The notes beneath the pieces are model-generated. The model had not been told where the DNA came from. It did not search any database and saw nothing but the letters and a program-made list of their open reading frames with translations. A DNA stretch of 64,000 nt from Azolla caroliniana (taxonomy: Eukaryota > Polypodiophyta): NCBI GenBank assembly GCA_043228905.1, contig JBHGNT010000009.1, positions 15,500,001-15,564,000 on the forward strand. Direction: 5' to 3'. Both the position numbers and the translations under genes were made by a program. How positions within the stretch are numbered: the first letter of the stretch is position 1; every line of letters begins with the position of its first letter. Of the stretch, positions 8,040 through 17,698 are shown piece after piece.

Positions 8040-11000
8040 TCATTCCTCGCCCGTCGGTTCTTCCTCGTTTCCGGATCGTTCGTCACTGCTGACTAGGAGA
8101 GCCGGGTCCGGCTCGTCGTCATGTCGCTTCTTGAACGCTTTGATCCGCTTCCCTGCAACCGGTATCGCCACTCTCGTGCCGTCAAGTTCCGCCAGGTGGT
8201 ATGTCCCGTTGTCATTGGCGCTCCGTACCACGTAAGGCCCGAACCACCTTCGTGCGAACTTCCGTGTAGCTCGGTGCTGGTTGTCGAGGCTGCTATCGTA
8301 GATGAGCACCCAGTCACCTTCTTCGATTTTCTTCGGTCGGAGCCGGTGCGTTCGGTCGAACCTGGCTTTGTTCTTTTTCCTCGCCACTCGGAGCTTCTCC
8401 GCAGCCAGTTCCACGTCCTCCGGTCTCCGTTCGAGCTGTCGTATGCGCGCGGCCAACAACTCCTCCCGGCTCATCTCGTCCCTCCAATCGACTGTCGCCC
8501 ACGAGGAGATCGTCCGTTCCATCGGCATGATCGGCTTCTGGCCGAACATGAGCTCCGTCGGCATGTACCCGGTTACCGAACTGTGCGTGGTCCGGTCTGC
8601 CCACAAAGCATAAGGTAGCAGCCGCGGCCAGTCACCGACTCGGCCTCCGCATGCCCGGACCAACGCCTTGACGATCGGTCGGTGTCCGCGCTCCACCTTT
8701 CCATTCGCCTCCGGATTGTATGCAGTGGTGAGCGAGAGCTTGACTCCCAGCCGGTCGAACAGCTCCGCGGCTTCTTCGGCGTCCAACTCCCCTCGGTCAG
8801 CCACGATCTTCCCGACGCACCCGTACCGGCATATCACGTCCTCGATTAGGAACCGGCATACGGCCGCGGTCGTTTTGTTCGGAAGGGCCCGGCCTTCCAC
8901 CTGGTTCGTCAGATCCTCCCGCGCTAGGACCAGGTACCGCATCTGTCCTACTCCCATTGGCATCGTTACCAGATCTACCATCCATTTGAAATGGATGGCC
9001 GGAGGGTACGTAGGGTGAAGCTCGTCTCGATGTCGGACTATGGAGTGCATCTGGCAGCTCTCGCAAGTTGTCACGAACCGATGCACGTCCTGGTACTGCC
9101 CCGGCCACCAATACTTCCCCTTCAGTTTCTCAAACGTAGCCCATGTTCCGCGGTGTCCAGCCCAAGGGCTGTCGTGGTAGGCCGTCAGCAGCTCCTCCTG
9201 TTCTTCCTTCATCGCCACCACCCGGAGCGGAGCGCCGTCCCTCTTCTTCGGGTGCTTCCATAGATAGCCATCCCGGAGAAAGAACCGGTACGCTTTCTTC
9301 CGGATCCGGTTGGCCTCGTCCTTCGTCCATGACGCATCGGGCGTCATTGTCTTCAAAAACCCACCGATCTGCAGCCACTCCCCGTCGTACTTGCTCGCGT
9401 CGAAGTCGTTAAGCGCCGGAGTGCTTGTCCCGTCGGTTGTTACATACGCAGTCTCGAAGAAGTCCACGCCGACCTCTTCGTCCTCCGAAACCATGCCGCC
9501 CTCGTCATCGAATCTCGCTCTTGAAAGCATGTCGGCCATGGCGTTGTCTTTCCCGGAAATGTGTCGTATTACCGGGTCTAGGGACTTGATGTACGCTATC
9601 CACCTGAGCATTGCCAGGTCCGGCGTCGCGCATCCGGAAACCATGCCGAGAATCGGCATGCAATCCGTCTCTATGATTACCTCCGTCCCGATCAGATAGT
9701 CCTTGTCGGCCTTCACCGCCGAAACGATACCCCAGAGTTCGCGTTTAACCTGGGCGTATCCTCGCTGCCGTTCGCTGAGGACCTTCGCGCCGAATCGGAT
9801 CGGAAACCGATTGCCGTCCTCGTCTTCTTGGTTGACGACCCACCCGATTCCGGTCGGACTCGTGTCAACCGTTATGTACACTGGGGTGCCCTTCCTGTAG
9901 ACGGCCTTTCGGAGCGCCGGTGCTGCCGAAAGAGCCTCCTTCAGCTTCCGGACCGACTCCGTGTGCTTGTCTAGCCATTCGAATCTTCGCCCTTTTCTCA
10001 ATAATCCGTATAACGGCTCCGCAACGTGGGCGTAATGCGGGATCCATATGTGGTAGAATGCGCATGCCCCCAGGAATCTTCGTACTTCCGTGACCGAGCT
10101 GCAGTCGGGCTTCATCGCGGAGATGGCTTCTACCTTTGCCGGAGACGGTTTCCGGCCATATGGCCCACATAAGTGTCCGACCACCATGATTTCCGACTGC
10201 CCGAAGGCTGATTTCTCCCCCGAGAAGGTGAGCCTCGCATCCTCTAGCCTTTGCAGCACCTTCTCGCAGTCGTCAATGTGCGCCATCACGAATCGCCGGC
10301 ATCCGTCCGGCCCGACCGTCTCGTCCTTCTCTTCTACCGGGCATCCCTTGATCGGGATGTCGTCTAGAAACGGCATGGTGATGTCCGGGATGCAGTCCCT
10401 CAGCACCTTGTTCATTGCATTCACCATGTGGGCCACCGAGTTGGTCCCTCCTTGCGGCAGCGTACACATCCGCACTAGGCCGAGGGGAGTTCGCATCGTC
10501 GTAATGTCTCTGCTCTCCACGGCTAGCTGGAACTGGTCGTACCCTGAGTATAGATCACCGACCGAGTAAATCGACCTTCCGGCGAAGGCCTCCGCGAACT
10601 CGTCTATGATCGGTCCGATCCCTGCGTTCCGAATGGTCACTCTGTTGACCGGCTGCAGGTCCTGAATGAAGCGCAATGATCCGTTTTTCTTTGGTACGGT
10701 AAACCATCGGTTTGAATATGGGGCGCTCGATGGCTCGAGAATGCCCATATCAACTTTCTGCTTCAACAGCCCCATCAACTTCGGGATGTGAGCTCTCGGA
10801 ACCGGAATTGGCTTGAGATTCCACGGTACATGCGGTACTGTGAATATCACCATCGGTTCTACGATCGTCGGGTCTACGCACCCGATTTCCCCCGGTGAGA
10901 ATGCGAAGGCTTTCCCGTGCCTTCCGAGCATTCTCCGGAACCGGTCTTCCTCCGCCGGCAGTAGGAACCCGCCCCCACCGATCTTCAGCTCGCGGAGCGT

Positions 11001-11396
11001 CTCGTTGGTGAAGGTGTGTCCTATGCAGGCCCGATCTCGTAAGCTGGGGTCCGATGCAACCCCTTTAATCCGGGATTCACTGCCCTCCGGTAAGGGCGCC
11101 ACAACTGGCCTCACCTTCCGGTCCACCGTCTTGTACTTGGTGCTCACTCGGGCCGTCCGTTCCGACTCGAGCCCTCGACCGAAGTCCGCGATGACTTCGT
11201 ACATTTCTTCGGAACATACCGGTATCGTCCGGTCTTCGTTAAGGTCTTCTTCGACTACCTTCCCCAGCATTTCCAAGGTGTCGTCGAAGGAGACCGCCTC
11301 CACGGCCCCGTTGATTCCTTCGTCAGGGCCGAGAACTCCGCACGCCCGAAGTCTCCCCTCCGTCTTTGTTTTCTCTCGGCCGGTGATGCTGACCAT
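8040..11396 (-). CDS. pol: Gypsy Pol: reverse transcriptase, RNase H, integrase
   Basis: An open frame of 1118 codons with no stop. Reverse transcriptase spans about residues 205-455. It has the first catalytic Asp in VGDLYSGYDQ (281) and the active-site box FLDD (343-346) where plant gypsy elements usually have Y[LIV]DD. RNase H spans about 505-625: ITVDTS, KRELWG (Glu 553), ETDCMP and ADMLSR. Integrase has its zinc-binding His-His-Cys-Cys at 741, 748, 778 and 781, then Asp 808, Asp 867 (ADRGEL, where SDxG is usual) and Glu 902 (NGKVER). The end RWFGPYVVRSANDNGTYHL is a GPY/F module. No chromodomain follows. The first ATG is at 11396, but the frame is open back through the end of gag, so Pol is probably made by a -1 shift rather than from its own start. 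The motifs resemble fungal Ty3 elements. Confidence 0.95.
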   Translation of the reverse strand: MVSITGREKTKTEGRLRACGVLGPDEGINGAVEAVSFDDTLEMLGKVVEEDLNEDRTIPVCSEEMYEVIADFGRGLESERTARVSTKYKTVDRKVRPVVAPLPEGSESRIKGVASDPSLRDRACIGHTFTNETLRELKIGGGGFLLPAEEDRFRRMLGRHGKAFAFSPGEIGCVDPTIVEPMVIFTVPHVPWNLKPIPVPRAHIPKLMGLLKQKVDMGILEPSSAPYSNRWFTVPKKNGSLRFIQDLQPVNRVTIRNAGIGPIIDEFAEAFAGRSIYSVGDLYSGYDQFQLAVESRDITTMRTPLGLVRMCTLPQGGTNSVAHMVNAMNKVLRDCIPDITMPFLDDIPIKGCPVEEKDETVGPDGCRRFVMAHIDDCEKVLQRLEDARLTFSGEKSAFGQSEIMVVGHLCGPYGRKPSPAKVEAISAMKPDCSSVTEVRRFLGACAFYHIWIPHYAHVAEPLYGLLRKGRRFEWLDKHTESVRKLKEALSAAPALRKAVYRKGTPVYITVDTSPTGIGWVVNQEDEDGNRFPIRFGAKVLSERQRGYAQVKRELWGIVSAVKADKDYLIGTEVIIETDCMPILGMVSGCATPDLAMLRWIAYIKSLDPVIRHISGKDNAMADMLSRARFDDEGGMVSEDEEVGVDFFETAYVTTDGTSTPALNDFDASKYDGEWLQIGGFLKTMTPDASWTKDEANRIRKKAYRFFLRDGYLWKHPKKRDGAPLRVVAMKEEQEELLTAYHDSPWAGHRGTWATFEKLKGKYWWPGQYQDVHRFVTTCESCQMHSIVRHRDELHPTYPPAIHFKWMVDLVTMPMGVGQMRYLVLAREDLTNQVEGRALPNKTTAAVCRFLIEDVICRYGCVGKIVADRGELDAEEAAELFDRLGVKLSLTTAYNPEANGKVERGHRPIVKALVRACGGRVGDWPRLLPYALWADRTTHSSVTGYMPTELMFGQKPIMPMERTISSWATVDWRDEMSREELLAARIRQLERRPEDVELAAEKLRVARKKNKARFDRTHRLRPKKIEEGDWVLIYDSSLDNQHRATRKFARRWFGPYVVRSANDNGTYHLAELDGTRVAIPVAGKRIKAFKKRHDDEPDPALLVSSDERSGNEEEPTGEE

Positions 11397-11518
11397 CGTA
11401 CATGCTCCGCTGTCGGAGAAGCAAAATTTCCTACCTATTGTACACGGTTTTATCGTACAGATGTGGGGTTTTTCCGGAGCATCCGGACTGTCGCGGCCCC
11501 ACGCCTTGGCAGTCCTCT

Positions 11519-11525
11519 CTAAAAA
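11519..11525 (-). other. Probable -1 frameshift site at gag stop
   Basis: The minus strand reads GAT TTT TAG at the end of gag. A slip of one base back on the T-run gives TTT TTA GAG and enters the pol frame, which is open from here through the ATG at 11396. This is not the textbook X XXY YYZ heptamer. The call is inferred from the frame relationship and the T5 run. Confidence 0.5.
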
Positions 11526-13672
11526 TCCTCTCGGTTTTCGGAACCGAGGGAATCGCGGTTACGTTCGTGGTTCGGCCGTACCGTCAGAAACTGGACCGAA
11601 TGGCGCCCGTCTTGGCTTTTGACCCTCGCGTAGGCCGAACCGTTGTCCAGCACCTTGGTCTCCATTCGCGCCGCCGTGATGTACGGCTCTCCCAGTATGA
11701 CCGGATGCGAAGACGTCTCCTGCACGAAGAAGTGCTGGTCAATCTCGACGTCGCCGATCTTGACTCGCACATTCGGACAGGCCCCGTGCAGTTCCTCGGT
11801 GGCGCGCGTTGCTGCCCTTATTTTCCACCCGTGCTTGGTGTTGATCGGCCATTTGCCCTTCTTATAGAAGTCCATGGACATCAAATTGATCTCCGATCCA
11901 TGGTCCACCAAAGCTATCGCCGGTTCCTGGACATCGCCGATCTTCACCGGGGTTTCCGTGGTCGCTCGGGCCCAGTGTGGTCTCGAATAGTGGCTTTCCG
12001 CCCACTCGTCTCCCAGCGCCATGTCGTCTAGGTGCATCGTCCGCACTTCCACCGGTCTTTCCGGTTCTGTCTCCGTCGACAGCCTCTTCCGTTTCACCAA
12101 GTCCACGATGGAGTCGTGGAACTCCTTCTTGGCGATTCCCAGCACCTCTCGTAATGACAGCTCCACCTTGCTGTCGAGGATCCGTTCCTCCAGGACCTTT
12201 CGTAAGTCCGTGGTCCTTTCTATCTCCGTCCCCAGACGGTACCCGCCCTTCTGGGGTTTATCTTGCGTACCGGCCCCGCCGGCTTCGTCCCGTCGTGGCC
12301 CGGACCGGGTCTCGTATCGTTGTGAGGGCCCGGTCGTCCCAGGTCTCCCCACCCGCTTCTCTTCTACCAGGGCCTCGTAGTTCTGGCAAGCGGCTTCCAC
12401 GAAGCCCGTCCTTTCCTCGACCGGGTCGCTCCACCCGGTCATCTCCCGTACCCGTTTCTCCGCACGGTCCGATTCCTCCCCTTTAAGCCTTGCACCGGCA
12501 AGGCCTTCCAGCATCGTCAGCCAGAATCCGGCTTTGCTTTCCCTTCGGGCCTCGCCGCCCCCGACTCGAATGCCGGCCGACGCCGAGTAGTGGACGGTTT
12601 CCGCGTGTCGGGCCGCCGCCTCTTCCATCAACCTTTTCATACCACCTTTTCCGTCGTTTCGGCTCAGGGCCCTTCGGGTGTCGCTGGCATGCACCCGTCC
12701 TTCCCACAGGTACACCACCCTGTTCCTCAGCGCCTCCGCGAAGTCGCCGCAGTCCTTCCGAATGTGGCCGACTTCATCGCACCACATGCACCTGTTTCCT
12801 GCCGCCGGCCGTCGGTCACGAGCCGGTTCGCCTCCTTCCCTTCGGGCCTGCGCGATTTGGAGGTCCTTTATCGCCTTCGTCAATTCCTCCAGCGCCGCTC
12901 CTCCGGTTGAGCCTCTGACTACGCCGGTCGAAGCCGAACCGGTTTCCAACCACTCCCGGGTCTCTTCCTTGCGCACCTGTGGCGCTGGTTCGAGCTTCCT
13001 TGCTGCGACCGAGCCCGACCCGGTAGCCCCGTTATCCGCCCATTCTCGCCGTTTGTCGAAACGGCCACAGACCTTCCTGACAGCCGCCCAGTCGGTAGTG
13101 AGCCCGTCTTCGGTTTCCAGCAAGAGGCCCACTTGCCCCCGATCCCGCTCGTCGACCGACTTGACAAACAGCAAGACCCGGCTCGTGTCCAGGATGGTTC
13201 GGTCGAGCGCCGAAAGGCGCGCAAAGTTTTCCTCGAACTCCCGGAGGAGCGCCGACGCGTTTCTTCCCTTTCCCGGGGACTCCACCCATTCCATGAACCT
13301 TCGCTTCGAAAGCCGGAGCGCGTCGTCCAGCCCGTATTTCTCTAGGAGCCGACCTTCGAACTCCTCCCAGGTACGGCTCTCCGTCCGCACCTCGAACACC
13401 TCCGCATGGATGCTCGGCATCGCCACTCGGGGAAATCCGGCAAGACGCCTTTCTTCCGGAATGTCCCGCATCAGCATCTCTGCACCGTAGGACGCCAAAT
13501 ACTTCGTGGCATCCTTCCCATCGAACCGGCCGATCGTGCCGACGACTGCCTCAATAGCTCTGTCGAGGGCACCGGTGCTCTCGCGCGCGTTTACAATCCG
13601 ATCCACGGCCGAAGCCATGGCCTCTGCGAGATCCGACCCCCTCATCTTCTGCTCTTCTGCCGCCTCTTTCAC
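11519..13672 (-). CDS. gag: Gypsy Gag with aspartic protease
   Basis: An open frame of 717 codons. It starts 17 bases inside the 5' LTR with ATG at 13672, the first ATG after the LTR. Residues about 45-215 form the helical capsid-like part (RFDGKDATKYLASYG, WEEFEGRLLEKYGLDD, RRFMEWVESPGKG). One CCHC zinc knuckle lies at Cys295, Cys298, His303 and Cys308 (CMWCDEVGHIRKDC), for RNA packaging. Residues about 575-700 are a retropepsin-like protease, with ALVDHGSEINLM at 587-598 and ILGEPYI at 659-665. The active-site triplet is Asp-His-Gly instead of Asp-Ser/Thr-Gly. Gag ends in TAG within TTTTTAG. Because gag and protease share a frame, only RT onward would need a frameshift. The whole frame is intact, unlike the copia genes around it. 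Confidence 0.93.
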   Translation of the reverse strand: MKEAAEEQKMRGSDLAEAMASAVDRIVNARESTGALDRAIEAVVGTIGRFDGKDATKYLASYGAEMLMRDIPEERRLAGFPRVAMPSIHAEVFEVRTESRTWEEFEGRLLEKYGLDDALRLSKRRFMEWVESPGKGRNASALLREFEENFARLSALDRTILDTSRVLLFVKSVDERDRGQVGLLLETEDGLTTDWAAVRKVCGRFDKRREWADNGATGSGSVAARKLEPAPQVRKEETREWLETGSASTGVVRGSTGGAALEELTKAIKDLQIAQARREGGEPARDRRPAAGNRCMWCDEVGHIRKDCGDFAEALRNRVVYLWEGRVHASDTRRALSRNDGKGGMKRLMEEAAARHAETVHYSASAGIRVGGGEARRESKAGFWLTMLEGLAGARLKGEESDRAEKRVREMTGWSDPVEERTGFVEAACQNYEALVEEKRVGRPGTTGPSQRYETRSGPRRDEAGGAGTQDKPQKGGYRLGTEIERTTDLRKVLEERILDSKVELSLREVLGIAKKEFHDSIVDLVKRKRLSTETEPERPVEVRTMHLDDMALGDEWAESHYSRPHWARATTETPVKIGDVQEPAIALVDHGSEINLMSMDFYKKGKWPINTKHGWKIRAATRATEELHGACPNVRVKIGDVEIDQHFFVQETSSHPVILGEPYITAARMETKVLDNGSAYARVKSQDGRHSVQFLTVRPNHERNRDSLGSENREDF

Positions 13673-13689
13673 GTCAGGTTCACCAAAGA
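13671..13689 (-). other. Candidate primer binding region of the gypsy element
   Basis: Just inside the 5' LTR the minus strand reads TCTTTGGTGAACCTGACG. The TGG within a few bases of the LTR fits the start of a primer site (complement of a CCA tail). I cannot name the tRNA, and self-priming is not excluded. Confidence 0.35.
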
Positions 13690-14495
13690 TGTCAAGATAT
13701 TAAGCAAGTGCGTGTGGGATCGAGGCGGGACCGCGGGGGTCTCGAACCAAGGAGCAAGCGAGGGAGGAGAAAGAGAGAGTACCGGCTACGCAGGACCGGG
13801 GATACACGGGACACGGCCCTTCAGCACGGAGAACGCGAACAGACACCGACACAGACAGATGCGAATGACTAAATATGTGTATTAACAAAATGGCTAACAC
13901 GACTACAACCCTCGATGGGGCACAGGTTGGTTACAACCGAACAGGCCGGCGAACAGATGCCGATGCCTGTTCGCTTCGACGCACAAACGGGGGGGGGGGG
14001 GGGGGGTAGCAGGTCGGAGGTGCTGCCGGAAGCACTCGGGCGTTCCTCGAAACAGCGCGAGCCTCCTCGGAACCCTGCACAAAAGCTATGGAGCTCAAGA
14101 AGGAAGGAAACAGAGAGAGAGAAGCGTCCAGAAACGGTCCGACAGCACTTCGTCCTCTCCGCCCGAGATCCCTGCAACAGCTCTTTCCTCCTCTTTTTAT
14201 AGCCCGACGAGCAGGCCGTCATGTCAGCTTTATTCCCTGTCCCTTTTGGACAGGGATCCGCTCCGTCCTTCACGCGTCCGCGTAGTTACGCCGCCGACTC
14301 GTACAGTTCCTTCGCTCGCGCGCGCGACCGAAAAGACTGTTCGCGCGGTCTTTGTCTCCACTTGTGTTAGGGCCCGTTCCTGCCGATTATCCTCCTAATT
14401 CGCTTCTATGTACAACTTGGAGCTTGCGCGCGTGAAGAACCGGTTCCCACGCCTAGGTGCGCCGATTCCGCCTATGGACGGTTTTCTTCGCGACA
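13690..14495 (-). repeat. Fungal-type gypsy 5' LTR
   Basis: 806 bp. As the 5' LTR it would drive transcription toward lower coordinates. A further inverted motif CTGTCCC-TTTT-GGACAG lies at about 14238, and CGCGCGCG at about 14319. Confidence 0.95.
14195..14201 (-). promoter_or_regulatory. TATA box of the gypsy 5' LTR
   Basis: The minus strand reads GGGCTATAAAAAGAGG, a strong TATA box about 500 bases before the end of the LTR. The same sequence is in the other LTR. Confidence 0.65.
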
Positions 14496-14957
14496 ACGTA
14501 CACACACAAACAATAGATAGTACAGAGGATGTTTACGTGGAAAACCCTAATAGGGAAAAAACCATGAGAGCCCACAGACTCAAAACTATCACTATATAAG
14601 AAAGGTACAATCAGAGACTCGGAGGCAACGACCTCGAGCTCTGTCTCTTCGCCAAACGGCGGTTACAGTAGAGTATCACTCTGTACCTCTCTCTCTCAAT
14701 ACAACAATTATGCACATACAACAATATGACAACCCTCACACTTCTGTGATTGCCCTAGGTCATATTTATATTCATATGAACTTAGGGCTCTTTACAAATA
14801 TAGTCTGAATAGGCTTACTCAAAACATATTTACAAATATGTCTTCTCTTCCAGTTCTCACCATGTCCATCCAATCCGGTGTCCGAATCTCTTCCGGTTCC
14901 CACCAGGTCCTCTTCATTGATAACCGGATCCTATTCAGAGGGACCGACTTCCCAACA
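14496..14957 (-). mobile_element. Reversed copia LTR, right part
   Basis: It continues the LTR begun at 7093. Marks shared with 22638-23170 are GGATGTTTACGTGGAAAACC, ACTCGGAGGCAACGACCTC, TCATATTTATA and ACATATTTACAAATATGTC, and it ends TTCCCAACA at 14957. It is a solo LTR within the plus-strand composite. About 140 codons of the host element (protease region) are lost at this place, and I see no target duplication, so simple insertion is not a full explanation. Confidence 0.8.
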
Positions 14958-17692
14958 CCAGTGAGCTGCGACACAAGAGATTGTGCCACATGAGCCCGAA
15001 GGGGATAAGAAGACTTGCCGAAGATAACCTCATTTTGGAGGTGAAAGACGTGCATCCTAATAAGTGGACTCATTTCTTGGCCGGCAAGCAAAACCGAACC
15101 TCCTTCCGGTCAAGATCATCGATGAGACGGAATGCACCACTAGAACTAGTGCATACCGATGTGTGTCAAATCGACACGAAGTCACATGCCGGATCGCAGT
15201 ACTTCGTGACGTTCATAGACGACCACAGCCGGAAGTTGTGGGTCTCACCGTTGAAGATGAAGGATTAGGTGATGTCTGCCTTCAAAGAGCTCCACGCGAG
15301 AGTGGAAACAGAAACCAGCTAGAAGCTGAATGCAGTTCGAGCAGATAACGGAGGAGACTACCGGGGGTAATTCGAGGAATACTGCTGATCGAAGGGAATT
15401 CAGCTCAAATTCACCGTGCCGAAGACACCGGAATTGAACAGGTTGGCCGAAGGGATGAACCGGACCATAATGGAGAGAGTCCGAAGCATGCTACCCAAGA
15501 CGTTTTGGGTTGAGGCAATGATGATGGAAACGTACGTGATTAACAGGTCACCCTCGGCACCCTTGGAAGGAGACACACCACAGCGAGTATGGACCAATAA
15601 AGACATGTCTTACCGACATCTGAAGGTGTTCGGGTGTCTTGCATATGTGCATGTTGCAAAGGACAAGAGACCAAATTTGAATACGAAATCACGGCCATGC
15701 ATATTCCTTGGATAGGGCGATGATGAGTTTGGTTATCAAGTGTGGGACCTGGTTGACAAGAAGGTGTTCCGGAGTCAAGATATAGTCTTCATGGAAGACA
15801 TGACTATTGCCGACTAGGAGTCGGAGAAGAAGGTGAAGAACCGGTTTGAGGACACAAGAACCTACCCGATTGAAAACCGAAAGTTAGCCGGTAACAGATT
15901 GATACTCGATGAACCGGCCGGATTTGGACAAGAAACCGAACCGACCAAAGAAGGAGAAGGAGACACCGGAACCAGACAAGACCCCGAATCAGATTCGGAT
16001 GAAGAAAAAACGGAGGAACCGGTAGTTGAAGACCAAAGGCGGAGATACCCTCTTAGGGAGAGAAGAGCCCCTCAGAGATTTCTGGATGCAGAGCACGTAT
16101 TGTTGACCGATGAGGGGGGGCCAAAAAGCTTCGAAGAACCAAAGAAAGACACCCATAGCCGCAAGTGGTTGAGTGCCATGCAAGACGAGATGGATTCCCT
16201 GCATCATAACCACTCATACGAACTAACGGAGTTGCCAAAAGGAAAGAGGGCACTCCGGAACAAGTGGGTGTACAAGCTGAAACCGGGAGACACTAGAAAT
16301 CCACCGATGTACAAGGCCCGGATCGTGGTGAAGGGTTTTTAACAGAAGAAAGGAGTGGATTTTGATGAGATTTTTGCCCCGGTAGTAAAAATGGCATCCA
16401 TCTGGACGGTGTTGACCATAGTGGCAAGCATGGACATCGAGGTAGAGTAACTGGACATGAAGAAGGCATTTCTACATGGCGACCTCGAAGAAGAGATCTA
16501 CATGCAGTAACAGGAAGGATTTGAGAAGAAAGGAAAGGAGCACCTAGTGTGCCGATTGAAGAAGAGCTTATACGGATTGAAGCAAGCTCCCCGACAATGG
16601 TACTGGAAGTTCGACTCCTTCATGATCAACCAAGGGTACCACAAGACGCAAGCCGACCATTGCGTGTTCGTGAAGAAATTTGATGGAGGTGACCTCTTGA
16701 TACTCCTACTGTTTGTAGATGACATGTAGATCATCGGATCGGACCGAACCAAAATCGGAAATCTGAAGAAGGCTTTGAACCAAACCTTCTCAATGAAAGA
16801 TTTGGGTCCGACGAGACAGATACCGGGGATGCATATAATCCGGGACCGGTCGAAGAAATTGTTATGGCTATCATAGGAGAAGTAGTGACAAAGGTGCTTA
16901 AACGGTTCAACATGTCAGATGCAAAACCGGTCGGGTCAACACTTCCGGCAAATTGCAAGTTGTTCGGAAAGCAGAGCCCGAAGACAAAGGCAAAGACGTC
17001 GGATATGATGAAGATACCATATGTCTCTGCCGTCGGAAGCTTAATGTACACGATGGTGTGCACCCGGACGGATATTGCATATGTTGTCGGAGTGGTCATC
17101 CGGTTCATGAGCAATCCGGGAAGAGAACACCAGAACGCAATCAAGTGGATACTCTGGTACTTCAAAGGCACCTCAAGTATGTGCCTCTAGTTCAGCTCAG
17201 GTAAACCCCTACTGGCAGGCTTTACGAATTCAGATATGTCAGCTGATGCGGATACCAACCGGTCCACATCCCGATACGTCATGACATATGCATGGGGAGC
17301 CGTATCGTGGCAATCGAGGCTACAGAAGTTCGTTGCACTGTCAACAACGAAAGTGGAGTACATGGCAGTTGTGGAAGCCAGCAAGGAAGTAATCTGGATC
17401 AAGGACTTCATCGGAGAGTTAGGGATCCGATAGGAGGAATATCGGCTCTACTACGACAGTCAAAGTGCCATCCACCTTGCTAAGAACACGGCCTACCATT
17501 CCCGGACCAAGCACATCCAGAGAAGATATCACTAGCTCCAGGAGAAGGTAGAAGATCAAGACTTCGCGCTGACGAAGATCCACATGTAGGAGAATGGATC
17601 AGATATGCTAACCAAGGTGTTGGCACCCGACAAACTGGACACGTGCTGGAGACGGATCAGACTAACAAGAAATCCCATGCCGGAGTGAAGGG
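14958..17692 (+). pseudogene. Copia I pol (integrase, RT, RNase H), broken
   Basis: It resumes in pre-integrase (RLCHMSPKGIRRLAEDN) and reads on through integrase (LELVHTDVCQIDTKSHAGS, FVTFIDDHSRKLWV, RADNGGDYRG, VPKTPELNRLAEGMNRT), the linker, and RT (LPKGKRALRNKWVYKLKPG, LKKSLYGLKQAPRQWYW, LLLFVDDM). RNase H follows (FTNSDMSADADTNRSTSRY, LSTTKVEYMAVVEAS, DSQSAIHLAKN). More than ten in-frame stops are seen. Several are TAG where a relative has CAG, or TGA/TAG where a relative has CGA/TGG, which fits C-to-T decay. It ends PMPE with a purine-rich GTGAAGGGG before the LTR. Confidence 0.9.
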
Positions 17693-17698
17693 GTAGTT

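Larger units (their letters stand above)
7166..14495 (-). mobile_element. Complete fungal-type Ty3/gypsy retrotransposon
   Basis: A complete 7330-bp element on the minus strand. Its LTRs are at 13690-14495 (5') and 7166-7968 (3'). The order is gag-protease, then RT-RNase H-integrase. Both LTRs run TGTC...GACA on the plus strand. A 4-base ACGT flanks the element on both sides (7162-7165 and 14496-14499), and the surrounding LTR reads through cleanly once the element is removed. By eye the LTRs differ only in a G-tract of 15 versus 18, and both long frames are open, so insertion is recent. It is clearly richer in GC than its surroundings. Several protein motifs (PFLDDIPIKG in RT; LRWIAYIKSL and ADMLSR in RNase H; RWFGPYVV, NGTYHLAELDGT at the end of integrase) look like gypsy elements of fungi rather than typical plant lineages. 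There is no chromodomain. Confidence 0.95.

Noticed and set aside
10813-11622. 269-codon open frame on the plus strand opposite the gypsy pol
   Set aside because: It is antisense to a conserved pol frame in GC-rich DNA, where long antisense frames are expected. Its protein is Ser/Pro/Arg-rich and matches nothing I know.
12678-13490. 270-codon plus-strand frame opposite gag
   Set aside because: Same reason: a low-complexity antisense frame of a real gag in GC-rich sequence.
7166-14495. Contamination of the plant assembly with fungal DNA
   Set aside because: The element lies inside a plant copia LTR that reads on across it, with the same four bases on both sides. That fits insertion in the host genome, though read-level proof is needed.
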